A DNA stretch of 64,000 nt. Origin: Dichetophora obliterata (taxonomy: Eukaryota > Arthropoda > Insecta > Diptera > Sciomyzidae). The notes under the pieces are model-generated. The model saw only the letters and a list, made by a program, of their open reading frames with translations, searched no databases and had not been told where the DNA came from. The stretch is from the NCBI GenBank assembly GCA_963920525.1, contig OY986438.1:75981836-76045835 (forward strand), read 5' to 3'. Both the position numbers and the translations under genes were made by a program. Shown here one piece after another: positions 54,147 through 64,000 of this stretch (position 1 is the stretch's first letter; every line of letters starts with the position of its first letter).

Positions 54147-56016
54147 TTATACACAAAATTCACAAATAAAATATACTTTTTCGTTGCCACTGCACAGTTC
54201 ATGTGCCCACATTGCGCATAAAACGCACTGCACCCATGTTTCTCCACCTTTATCTTCGGAAAAAAGACTTGAGCAATATATGCATTTGGCATCTTCCTTA
54301 TTAGTCCTATTAGCACTTGCATCTGATGAATCATCTGCTGTAAAATTGTCTTCAAAGTCTGATGAAGACTCTGCTGTACGTTGATTTTTCTTCTGAAAAG
54401 TAAATTTTAAGGAAAACCTTTTTCAAACCTAACTACAAATATAATTCATATTTATCTTTTTTTTCAAAATATTTTTCCCCGATTCGTTTTCCGCGTGTGT
54501 TTTGATTCTTAAATTGTTTGTCATTGTTTTTTTTTAATAGATTCCTCTAGATTCTTTTTATGCGGTGATGATGATATCAGTTGTGCCTTTCCTGGTATTC
54601 GTCCTCGATTTGAATTTTTTTTTAACTCGGACCGGAATAGGAGAAATTTCTTGAGGCATTATGTAAGAAGTTGACCGAATGCCAGTGGAAGTGGAAGGTG
54701 TTTCATCGGGAATTTGTTCTAATTGCACCATTTCAGGTAAAGCGGTTGGTAGTTGTAAAGGATCTACATTTTGCACATTCTCAACTGTTGCATCAACTTC
54801 GTCCGCTGCGAGAAAATCGTGATCGCTAAAGATTTGCCTATTAAAAGGACATATTCCAGTTGACGAAAATCCTTTGACAGCAATTTCACCAGTTTGAGCT
54901 TTCATATAAGCTTGACCGAACAGTTGAATTATATCAAAACGTGTTAATGCTTTTCCATTATTTATGACCCAACATCTTATTTCCTCAGTCAAATATTTTT
55001 TCAAGGGTCCCATGAAAGATTTATCCAGAGGTTGAATCTTATAGCTAGTGTGGAGGAATCGAAAGGATGCGAACATGGTTACTTCTAGCCAAGTCAATGA
55101 TTTCAATGTTTCTCGTATGGCTTGCATGCCCGTCCAATATGAGCAATACAGGAGACGATGCAGAAGGTTTAACTGTTGCAAGAAAGTGCTCGAACCATTT
55201 AGTAAATAAATGCGTTTGAATCCATCCGGAAGGATGATTTGCGTGAATTGATCCTGGCGGTGCACCTTTCATTAGAAGAGGATTTTCCCTCTTCCTAGGG
55301 AAAATAAACATAGGTGGTACAAATGACCCGCCTGCGCTCATACACAAAACAGCAGTAATCAAAGATCCCCTTTCTGCTGAAGTAAGTGCTCCTATCTGGT
55401 TCCAACCTTTCAGAGACAATACCTGTGGCATTTTTGCGGGCACAACAGAAATTCCTGTTTCGTCTACATTGTAAATGTTACTTGGAGAAAAGTTGTACGT
55501 AGCCATTTCTTTTTCCAAAAAGTCAAAGAAAACGGTGACGTTTTCTTTTGAAAATCCTCTTGCACGAGCTATAGATGTTCCGGTCGGCTGACGGAAGGAC
55601 AGAGATGGATGACGTCTTAGAAATAAACGCAACCAATCTCTTCCTGCAGTTCCCTTTGCTACTGAAAACGGGTTTGGAATCTTGTTCTTCAAAGCTAATT
55701 CAAATGCTAATGATCTTATATCATTTCTTGTTAGACCAAACAATTTCGCTTCCATAAGCAATACATAGTCAACAAGCGATTCTTCGAGCTGTGGTGGGAA
55801 AATCGGTTTTCTGCCTAATTTGGCTGCTACTACTTCTTCTAACGGCCTTCCCTTCTCTGCCACCAAACGTCGTAATGTGGTTTTAGGTACATTGTAGTGT
55901 TTGTATGCCCTTAAGAACCCCATTCGCTTTTCTTTGATGGCCGTAATTGCATGCGCCATATCTTTTTTGCGCCATGTCTGTCGTTGCTTTTGAACTTGCG
56001 TAGAGTTCGGAGCCAT
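54147..56016 (-). pseudogene. pogo transposase with C-terminal PHD-like finger
   Basis: Starts at an ATG at 56016. Residues 15-55 form a pipsqueak/CENP-B-type helix-turn-helix (AITAIKEKRMGFLRAYKHYNV); a second DNA-binding domain follows. The catalytic aspartates are in YNVDETG, ILDGHASHTRN and QPLDKSFMG. A frameshift of two missing bases lies at about 55055. The main body ends at 54558. A further exon (54147-54392) after a TTTTCAG acceptor encodes a C4HC3-like finger (CIYCSSLF, WVQCVLC, WAHELC). It acts in the nucleus on the element ends. Confidence 0.85.
54393..54557 (-). other. Probable intron before the finger exon
   Basis: The minus-strand acceptor CTTTTCAG is clear. The donor is not, so the upstream edge is uncertain. 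Confidence 0.45.
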
Positions 56017-56523
56017 TTATATCCTTGTAGCTAAAAAAGAAAATAGAAATGAAATATTAACTAGAAACATGTGTCAAATATGGTCCACTAGTCCATATTA
56101 TCAGCATTTATGATGGGCCATATTATCAACACTGTTTTTTTCTACTATGCTTTTAATTTTCGCAAACTTTATTAACTATTTTCCAGATTCGATTTTACAT
56201 AAGCAAACAAAACATTTAGCACTATATAATTTGCACAAACCCAAGAATATTCACACAAAAATTTAATTAAAAAACGCGTAATTAAACTTACCAAAAAATT
56301 CCAACGACAACGCCAAAAAATTATCAAGTGCTGTCCTGAACACATCTGTTTCGACTGACTCACCACATTACAATGAGCGATGACCAGTTCGTTCATGTCT
56401 GAATTGAGTAGACAGTGGCGTGTCTAGCCTTTTTCAGTTAGGAAATATTGCTATGGGCCATATTACACACATGGGCCATATATGCCGAACTTACTCTAAT
56501 TACACCATAGGAATCTGTTCAAG

Positions 56524-57400
56524 CAGTGTTGCCGCTTGGTAAAATGCATGGATACTTTATTAATATTCAGTTTGAGTTTAAATACTTTTTTAAAAATAAT
56601 TTTTATATGAATATATGTTTTTATTTGCAAAATCTATATAAAAATAGGCATTTCCATAAATTTGACAAAAACGTTAAGAAAAATTATGACATTGAGACAT
56701 TTTTGAACAGTACTTTCTTATCAAAAAATGCATTAACGCAACCTTTTAACAAAGAACTTTAAAATTTTGTGATAAATATATTAAGTCAGCCTCATAGCTC
56801 AGCTGCTGCTGAGTGAATTTTTTTTAATTTAAAACTTACTATAAACGATAAGACTAGTCGATTTTTTTGGGAATAGGTAAAGGTATATTATTTTGCAAAA
56901 TACTTAAAAACGAATAATTTTTCACTTTTAAATTTAATTTAAATATAGGGCAATAGCAACCTATTTGATTTATATTAATTACTTTTTTTGTATTTATATA
57001 CTTGTTATTTTTTATCATAGCTGTTAAATAATTATTAATCGTATTCATTAGCAATTCGATTATTTTAAAAATGTTAAATAATTGATTCAGTACAATTATT
57101 TTATGTTTGCAACTGTAATAAAATAGTAACATTTACAAAATAATTACGATTTCTTCAGATGACGAATATAATCAAAAGTATTTATATACTTTTTATTTTG
57201 TATCATAGCTGTTAAATAATTATTATTAATCGTATTCATTAGCAATTCGATTATTTTTTTAAAAATGTGAAATAATCGAACATTCACATAATAATAACGA
57301 TTTCTTCAGATGACGAAAATAATCAAAACTAATTAAAAGTAATCAAGAAAAATAATCAGACTACTTTTAGAAATTATGTTTGTTTCTTTTTGATTATTTC
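56524..57400 (+). mobile_element. hAT element relic, copy 2
   Basis: CAGTGTTGCCG start, ATGGATAC block, and STFLSKNALTQPFNKEL followed by a SSAAAE motif. It is continuous at the point where copy 1 has the SINE (about 56842). Confidence 0.6.
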
Positions 57401-58179
57401 AAAATTTCTAAAATTGTTGTTGCATTTTTTGATAAATTAACATAGATATGTTTAATTGTTACACAACGATTGTCAAAAAACAAGAACGAAAAAATGCATT
57501 ACAACATTTGCTCTGTTAATTTTGTCAAGCACTTTTTTCTTCTTTCTTGTTTTTTTTTTAATCTTTTTTAATGATTATTTACATATCTGTTTATTTATAA
57601 ATTAAAATTTACAAAATATTCCGTACTTAAAGTAAAATTCTTAAAATAATCCAACAGAATCAAAGTAGTAGTAGTACTTTATTGAGTCTTTAATTAATCG
57701 ATATTACAAAATATATATATATATCAAAGAATTTTTTAAGATTTCATTTTGACGATTGTCCTAAAAATATATGGGACAGCTTGTACACGGCGAGATATGT
57801 ACAAGCACTAAAAATACTATACACAATGACGTGCTACTTTCATATATACAATATCCCAGTGTGTAAATGGGAAATATAGATAAATAAATGCATACATTTT
57901 GATAAATTACATCAAATGCAGATTTTAAGTTCATATATACAATAGAATTATAAAAATACACAATCACTAAAAACATCAAATATTAAATCTTTAATGTTAT
58001 GGTCACGATAATCACTAATAAAATTCAGCTGTTCCGTTGAATCCAATTGCAACGAATAGGCAGGAATATATTGTACAGTTCGCTTCAACTCGTTTAGGAT
58101 GTCGTAAAGAATTCCTCTTTTTATAAAAAAGTGCTATACAAGCCATGTATAGCATTAGCAGCGGTAACAGAGGAGAAAC
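57401..58179. other. AT-rich spacer
   Basis: No gene recognised. It ends with TATAGCATTAGCAGCGGTAA, shared with 52102, directly before the foldback element. Confidence 0.5.
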
Positions 58180-59014
58180 AAAGAGACTAAATGAGTAGAA
58201 GAGGTCCAGGTTCAGAGAGCCGCCTTTTCTCACTCAGTTTCAATTACCTTTGCAAGAGTTGTCCTAAACTGAAATGACTCTTCTCAATTATTTGTCACAA
58301 TTTTCCTTTTCTGTTCTTAGAACAGCTAATATGTGAGAAATTGCTGTGTGCACAAGCGAGCTAATAATAGGTTCGCTTATTTAATTGAACTTTGTTTTTT
58401 CATATGTCAAATCGTATTGAATCGAATATACGACAGACTGCAAATTAGTTGATTCGAATTGCAAACAAATTCGCGATATTTTTATAATTTTAGTGAAGTG
58501 GTTTAAGTGAAATTAAAAAGTGATATTGGGGGTTGGAATTAGTTTTAAAGGTTTTCTAAGAGATGGCGTAACTATCAATAGATCGCATCGGGCACACCTG
58601 TGACTATATTCATTTCAAAGCACATTGTCTAAGCTTCATTTTTTAGTATGTGTCATTCCACTGAAGTGTAAACAACATAAATTTTTTTCTCTGTGAACAT
58701 GTCGACTTTCGTTCCAACAAAACGCAATTTGCGGGAAGGTTTAAGGCCCATTTCCAATAACGCGTGAGATGCGTTGCGTTTTACGCTGCGGAAGCTGCGG
58801 AAAAAAAGCAATTTCCAATGGAGCATGTGCGTGAACATATGGTTGCCGGTCTTCTGCTTAGCGAAGCATAATTTTAATGTGTAAAAGTTTTAAAAGTTTA
58901 TTCAAAATAATATACACTGATGCTTTGTGTTGTGTCTTCCTGCATACTATTGGTCCCGTAAAAGGTTTTGCTGCAGTATGGACAGATAGGGCGAATTCGA
59001 AAATGCATTTTTAC

Positions 59015-59165
59015 AAAGCATCAGTGTGTTTTATTTTGAATTGGTGCTAAGATAAAATACAAAAACTGCGCAGCTCTGTTGATATTCTTAAAAATAGTAT
59101 AATTGCACAGTTTTGGCTAATAATCTTCGAACTTATTCAAAATAAAACACACTGATGCTTTGAAA
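59015..59165. repeat. Inverted repeat inside Harbinger-type element
   Basis: CAAAGCATCAGTGTGTTTTA and its reverse complement are about 95 bp apart, and a third, direct copy lies near 58900. Confidence 0.75.
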
Positions 59166-59169
59166 AAAT

Positions 59170-59495
59170 GCATTTTGGAACTCACCCATATAGTTAGGCA
59201 CTCCGGCATGCCGCTGCAGATATATCGTGATTGTGGAGCGCGTCTGTAATGCCTGTGACCATTTGCACCACCGCCTGTTCTTATATGCATTTTTGGACTC
59301 GCCCATATAGTCCATATATACTCCGGCATACCGCTGCAGATATGTTGTGAGTGTGGAGCACGTCTTATATGCCAGTGACCATTTGCACCACCGACTGTTC
59401 TTAAATGCACTTTTGGACTCCTCGCCCATATAGTCAGGCACTCCGGCATGCCGCTGCAGATGTGTCGTGAGTGTGGAGCACGTCTTAAATGCCTG
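59170..59495. repeat. 120-bp tandem repeat, about 2.7 copies
   Basis: Units share CCGCTGCAGATATGT, GTGTGGAGCACGTCT and GTGACCATTTGCACCACCG. Confidence 0.9.
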
Positions 59496-60393
59496 TAATA
59501 AATTTTTTAGTTTCTCTCTAATTCTACTAACCTTTTTCAATTTTTTCTTTGTAAAACTGAACAGCTGTTTCGCTGTCAAAGCTTCACGCGCATGAAATAT
59601 TCAATTTTTCGAATATTTTACGCTGCGTGCAAACGCATGCTGTTCGTTGGAACCAGTTAGGTATGTCTTCATGTATTGAATATATGCGTCAATTTACGAA
59701 ACGCATCTCACGCGTTATTGGAAATGGGCCTTTACTTTTGTGCTTCCATTTGAAGAAAAAAGCGGTTGAAGCACAACGCACGCTTACTGAGGCTTACGGG
59801 GACTATGCTCCATCGATTTCTACTTGTGAGTACTGGTTCCGTCGGTTTAAAAGTGGTGATTTTGATACGGAAGACAAAGAGCGTCCGGGCCAGCCGAAAA
59901 AGTTTGAAGATGAGGAATTGGAGGCTTTGCTCGATGAAGACCCTTCAAGAATTGTCAGAATCATTGGGAGTCGACTTATCAACGGTCGGCAAACGCTTGA
60001 AGGCCATGGGAATGATTCAAAAGCAAGGAAATTGGGTGCCGTACCAGTTGAAGCCGAGAGACGTTGAACGGCGATTTTGCATGTGCGAACAACTGCTTCA
60101 ACGGCATAAAAGGAAGAGTTTTTTGCATCGTATTGTCACTGGCGATGAAAAGTGGATCCATTACGATAATCCTAAGCGAAAAAAATCGTGGGGACCACCC
60201 GGCCATGCATCAACATCGAGGGCCAAGCCGAATATTCATGGCGCCAAGCTTATGCTGTATATTTGGTGGGATCAGAAGGGTGTCGTGTACTCATAAATTA
60301 ATAAATAAAAACCAAAATATCAATTAAAGATTTCTGTTTATATTTTCGTTTCTCAACTTTTCAGCTATGTGCACAAGCGAGGTAGGAATAGCT

Positions 60394-61445
60394 TCGTTCT
60401 TTTTGAAGTTTCTTTTTTCCTTTTTCATCCTATTAGGATCTAATTGGAATTTACCAATTTTTTTAGCTGCATTTGTAAAATTGGAAAAATAGCATAACAA
60501 AGACATATTTTCAAATTTATGAATGAAAGTACAAGTTGACAAGTTTATATAAGTACAAGTTTATATAAGTGCTTAGTTGCCAAATTTATTTTGTTTCTAG
60601 CTGGACATTTTTGTTGTGATTTTGTTGTAGCTATATTTTGGTTGCTGCTGCAAGAAGATATTTCATTAGCCGAGTAGAAAAACGGAATTCTGATTCGGCT
60701 TATGAATTCTTGCTTATGATTTATTTAGAATATATCTATTAGGAAATAAAAATTAAATTAAACAAGATTCCCAGTATTCTCCTATTAATTTTAAAAATCT
60801 TTATAAAAAATATAAAAGAAAATAAAATTTGAAGTACTTACTTTTCCTTTACCAACAAACCTTATTGATTCCCCGTTAAAAATAAAATTTCGAAAAGAGT
60901 TAAGCTGTTTATCTTATTATTTAATATAAGAATATGCTTATTATATAATATAATAACTTATAAACTAAAATGATCTCTCTAATTATTTAATATAATAATT
61001 TAAAATCTAAGCGGACATCTTATTATATAATAAAAAAAATTATAAAATTATAATTAGAATGCATGAAAATGCAGGATATTCGAAATAAATTACTTTTCCT
61101 TCATTTAATTAAAAGTCATTAAAATTTCGCGAATTTAACTAAAATAATTTGCAGCCAAAAGAAGGCAGCAGAAGTAAACAAATATAGCTATTATTCCTAG
61201 CTCGCTTGTGCACACTGATGAAAATTTAAAACGAAAATGTAAACAAATGGTTTTTTTCACATATCTTGTATTTATTATTTTACAAAATTATAATTGCTAT
61301 TAACACATAAATATTAAATAAATCACCTTTTAATACGACTAAAATCACTTCACTAAAATTATTAAATGATCGCGAATTTGCCAAAAGTAATTTGCAGCAA
61401 TCGATTGTATACGATTTCAGAATGGGAAGAAACAGTAAAGCAGAA
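60394..61445. other. Centre and right-arm repeats of foldback element
   Basis: No gene. The region is AT-rich, with units around 61110-61210 and 61195-61445 sharing CTCGCTTGTGCACAC and CGCGAATTT blocks. Confidence 0.6.
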
Positions 61446-61917
61446 TTAAGCGAGCTATTCCTAGCTCGCTTGTGCACACAGCTGAAAAGTTGAGAAACGA
61501 AAATATAAACAGAAATTGATATTTTGGTTTTTATTTATTGATTTATGAAATTATAATATGTATGTATGTATCACTTTTTAATTTCACTTAAACCACTTCA
61601 CTAAAATTATAAAAATATCGCGAATTTATTTGCAATTCGAAGCAACTAATTTGCAGCCTATCGTATATTCGATTCAATACGATTTGACATATGAAAAAAC
61701 AAGAAATTTCAATTAAATAAGCGAACCTATTCTTAGCTCGCTTGTGCACACAGCAATTTCTCACATTTTAGCTGTTCTAAGAACAGAAAAGGAAAATTTT
61801 GACAAATAATTGAGAAGAGTCATTTCAGTTTAGGACAACTCCTGCAAAGGTACTTGAAACTGAGTGAGAAAAGGCGGCTCTCTGAACCAGGACCTCTTCT
61901 ACTCATTTAGTCTCTTT

Positions 61918-62193
61918 GGTAAAACTTTAATGTAAAAATTTTTATTAAAACTTTTGAATTTTTTTTTAACACCTTCAATAGAAATCGGTTCATCTATTTT
62001 ACTCATACAAAAAGAGATTTTAATGTTTATAAAAAAATTTTGTAGAAATAACATTCATAACACCACTAAATTATTGCTTGGCTGCATTAAAGTTGAAGGC
62101 TTCTTCTGTTTGATTCTTTATTTCTTTCTATTGTTATTTTACTTCTATATGTTTACATATATGTATCTACAAGTAACATCGGCAGATAAATCC
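61918..62193. other. AT-rich spacer
   Basis: An 80-codon frame at 61954-62196 is hydrophobic and low in complexity. I do not support it as a gene. Confidence 0.5.
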
Positions 62194-62195
62194 TA

Positions 62196-62264
62196 AAATA
62201 GCTCAGGAGAAATGTTATTTCGTACTGCGCAGGAGACCTGGGTTTAAACCTCGAAGCAAAATAA
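62196..62264 (+). other. tRNA-like sequence (pseudo-tRNA or SINE head)
   Basis: TAGCTCAGGAG resembles an A box and GGGTTTAAACCTCG a B box. The spacing between them is near normal, but the acceptor stem does not pair well. Confidence 0.4.
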
Positions 62265-62324
62265 TTTTTTGGTATAATTTAATTTTACTAAATAAGCAAT
62301 TAAAAATGAATAACCTGGAAATGC

Positions 62325-62730
62325 ATCTGTTCCAATGCAACTAGAGAGTTGATTTTGGTGTCAAAAGATTCTAAAAAATATTCACTTTGCTACTGCATGG
62401 GTGTCATATGTGCAGAAAACTCCTGGAATCCATCAGAGTTCCAGCGACGATTTTCATCTAAACGGACGACGACCTGGTAGGGAATCTGTTCCAATGCAGC
62501 TAGAGAGTTGATGTTGGTGTCAAAAGATTCTAAAAAATATCCACTTTGCTACTGCATATGTGTCATATGTGCAGAAAACTCCTGGAATGCGTGAGAGCAC
62601 CAGCAACAATTTTTATTTAAACGGAATACGACCTGGGAAACGACCTAGAAAGTATATTTTAGTGTCAAACATTTTTAAAAAATATCAGCTTTATGACTAT
62701 GTATGTGCTATAAGTGCAGAAAACTCCTAC
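62325..62730. repeat. 155-bp tandem repeat, about 2.6 copies
   Basis: Units start near 62325, 62483 and 62636, each with GAGAGTTGAT, TGTCAAAAGATTCTAAAAAA and CATATGTGCAGAAAACTCCT. Confidence 0.9.
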
Positions 62731-62904
62731 ATGTAACTATTACATATTATATATTCGCGTTTTGGACGTCCTTTTGCTATGCAAATATTAAAGAAACCAA
62801 GAAGAATAAAATCAATAGTTAGTTTTTAAAATTTTTCTTATATTTTTATTATTGATTTCTGGTACTTTTACTTTTTTAAAATACGTCTTATTTTATAAAA
62901 TTTT

Positions 62905-63290
62905 GAGTTTTGCTTAAGGCTTAATGATCATTATCTCTATTACTGAAACACCCTGTGCCAGCACAAACAAAAAATTCTTCATTAATTCAATCATAGAAAT
63001 AAAAGTTAAGGAAGTGGTGTTATACTGACACACACTATACGTGTGTAGAAGTAATTTTCGTCGCTGAGGAAACGAGATAGAGCGTCTTTTTTTGACATAA
63101 GTCCTTCCCGAGCAAAAAAAAAATTGTTGTCCGCCATTTTTGAGGAAGAGCATCTGTCAAAACACAAGTTCTGCTTCATGAGCGCATTCATTATTTAGGG
63201 TGGCAAGGGCCTTAATTTTTTCATATTGTGATTAGCTTTAATAGTTATTTATTTGTTTACAATTTCTTTGAAAACTTGACATGAAATTAA
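62905..63290 (-). repeat. Dispersed repeat R1, right copy (inverted)
   Basis: Reverse complement of 84-376 plus 1490-1605, uninterrupted. Confidence 0.8.
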
Positions 63291-63931
63291 GGTGGATACC
63301 GACAGTTCGGAAAAAACTACACAAAACAATTTATATAAAAAGAGTTTAATTTGGTATGTATTTCAGTTGTTTAGTTTTTTGTGTTATTTTAATATCAATT
63401 AAATAGTTTATAAAAAATAGTTTTTTGAAATGAATTTTAAAAAAATCCTTAAAAGTAACTTTTGTCGTTTCAGTCTTATTCTGAGTTCATGTCTTTTACT
63501 TTATTTTAGCAATGGTTTTCTCTGTAAAAAATTGGTAACGCAACATATTATATAACGGTGCTATATTAAAAATTGCATAGTAAGCATACATCTAAAAAAT
63601 AAAAAATTACTTACGCCTTTATTTACTACATAGTTGAATGCGGCCCTGTTTGAATGTTTTTGTGTTTGTGTCAACTTCACTGTGTTTGTAAAATACAAAG
63701 AAGTAAAATATAAGGAAATGGTGTTGTTAACACATACATTGTACGTGAGCTGTCGCACCATTCGTAAATTGTGCGAGCGAGAAAGACAGTGTTTTTTGAC
63801 ATTTCTGAGAACCCTGGCAATTGGTTGGAAGACACCTCAGCAAAATAGTTGAAAATAGTTTAATTTTAAGTATTTTTCACTGCTTAAAAAGCAACAAAAT
63901 CAAAGAAAAAAATCACAAAAATAAATGCAAC
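63291..63931. other. Upstream region of the THAP-type gene
   Basis: Non-coding. A block at about 63710-63800 (AAATGGTGTTGTTAACACA, GCGAGAAAGACAGTG, TTTTTTGACAT) looks like a distant copy of part of R1. It may contain the promoter of the following gene. Confidence 0.45.
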
Positions 63932-64000
63932 ATGAGTTGTGCAGTTAAGAGTTGTAGAAGTTCCCGAAAACTTAAAAACAATGCGCTTTCGTTCCACAGG
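63932..64000 (+). CDS. Start of THAP-type zinc-finger protein (partial)
   Basis: The ATG at 63932 has a good insect context (CAACATGAG). The 23 codons to the window edge begin MSCAVKSC and end LSFHR. The spacing Cys-x4-Cys and the later FHR fit the start of a THAP domain (C2CH zinc finger, first Cys pair then FHxFP). THAP proteins bind DNA; they include host regulators and P-element-type transposases. The rest of the gene lies outside, so which it is cannot be told. Confidence 0.5.
   Translation, partial: MSCAVKSCRSSRKLKNNALSFHR

Larger units (their letters stand above)
53881..56496 (-). mobile_element. pogo/Tigger-like DNA transposon
   Basis: Ends GAGTAAGTTCGG and its reverse complement CCGAACTTACTC, extending imperfectly to about 24 bp. 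TA is duplicated at 53879-53880 and 56497-56498. Copy 1 of the host repeat gives the empty site near 51010. A minus-strand transposase fills the element. 2,616 bp. Confidence 0.9.
53550..58170. repeat. Segmental duplication D, copy 2
   Basis: Parallel to 50725-52120, interrupted by pogo (53881-56496). Within it a stretch at 57000-57060 is partly repeated at 57185-57260 (TATCATAGCTGTTAAATAAT). Confidence 0.7.
58744..59731. mobile_element. PIF/Harbinger-type non-autonomous transposon
   Basis: 32-bp inverted ends starting AGGCCCATTTCCAATAACGC. TTA is duplicated at 58741-58743 and 59732-59734. Removing the element restores the phase of the mariner frame. 988 bp without a transposase. The superfamily is inferred from the 3-bp TTA duplication. 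Confidence 0.85.
58526..60291 (+). mobile_element. mariner element, 3'-truncated, inside foldback arm
   Basis: Left end TTGGGGGTTGGAATTAG follows TA (58524-58525) and resembles a mariner terminus. The transposase follows. The right end is missing: homology stops in the middle of the gene and foldback-arm sequence resumes at about 60292. Confidence 0.8.
58699..60296 (+). pseudogene. mariner transposase, interrupted and truncated
   Basis: The ATG at 58699 opens 15 codons (STFVPTKRNLREGL). A MITE then intervenes, and the frame continues in phase at 59735 (FHLKKKAVEAQRTLTEAYGD). The DNA-binding region includes YWFRRFKSGDFDTEDKERPG. A frameshift occurs at about 59940. The first catalytic aspartate lies in VTGDEKWIHYDN, and WWDQKGVVY ends the readable part. 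The second and third catalytic residues are lost with the 3' end. Confidence 0.85.
58180..61917. mobile_element. Foldback-like element with long inverted arms
   Basis: AAAGAGACTAAATGAGTAGA at the left end is the reverse complement of the right end. The arms match at about 95% over 58180-58525 and 61570-61917, and a second arm segment pairs 60292-60393 with 61446-61553. The right arm also holds two or three related units of about 260 bp sharing AGCTCGCTTGTGCACAC and TTCGCGAATTT. Flanks GGAGAAAC and GGTAAAAC may be a mutated 8-bp duplication. No transposase of its own is visible. A mariner lies in the left arm. Confidence 0.75.

Noticed and set aside
61954..62196. 80-codon hydrophobic frame
   Set aside because: Phe/Leu/Tyr-rich composition expected from T-rich DNA; no homology recognised.

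Overview
The window looks like repeat-rich, AT-rich nuclear DNA of a higher fly (Diptera). The reasons are the mix of elements (412/mdg1-like and Osvaldo-like LTR retrotransposons, jockey/CR1/I-like LINEs, piggyBac, pogo, mariner, a foldback element, tRNA-derived SINEs, a Maverick/Polinton), short GT-AG introns and the absence of bacterial gene organisation. The species cannot be fixed from this sequence. Almost everything readable is transposable-element DNA. The only possible host gene is the first 23 codons of a THAP-type zinc-finger protein running off the right edge (63932-64000).

Layout. (1) 1-1.98 kb: the left copy of a dispersed repeat whose inverted partner lies at 62.9-63.3 kb, split by about 1.1 kb that contains a 169-bp MITE. 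(2) 1.98-13.04 kb: a triple nest. An I/jockey-like LINE is split by a Mag-like Ty3/gypsy element (3338-12438, duplication GTTG), whose integrase is itself split by a 412/mdg1-like element (7143-11670, duplication CTAT). (3) 13.5-14.5 kb: a minus-strand LINE fragment. (4) 14.5-22.1 kb: a decayed Maverick/Polinton with an intact packaging-type ATPase, a spliced but broken DNA polymerase B, a capsid-like tail, repeated non-coding modules and two copies of a five-unit heat-shock-element sequence. (5) 22.3-28.7 kb: LINE ends, AT-rich spacer, a 625-bp hAT-type MITE and a 207-bp MITE. (6) 28.7-32.4 kb: a piggyBac element inserted in a LINE 3' UTR; its intron carries a solo Osvaldo-type LTR. (7) 32.7-44.5 kb: an Osvaldo-like LTR retrotransposon on the minus strand with a tRNA-Lys primer site, split by a plus-strand LINE with a long ORF2. 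(8) 44.9-50.2 kb: minus-strand LINE copies, a MITE, a SINE head and duplicated palindrome repeats. (9) 50.7-58.2 kb: a duplicated segment carrying hAT relics; one copy holds a SINE, the other a pogo element. (10) 58.2-61.9 kb: a foldback-like element with a mariner in one arm, and a PIF/Harbinger-type MITE inside the mariner transposase. (11) 61.9-64 kb: a tRNA-like sequence, a tandem repeat, the inverted end repeat and the THAP start.

The insertions can be ordered because many junctions show exact target-site duplications and the interrupted frame continues in phase on the far side. Most coding regions are broken by stops, frameshifts or deletions. The least damaged are the Polinton ATPase, the plus-strand LINE ORF2, the piggyBac transposase (one frameshift) and the 412-like gag with its upstream small membrane ORF. 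All assignments come from reading motifs; no database search was possible.
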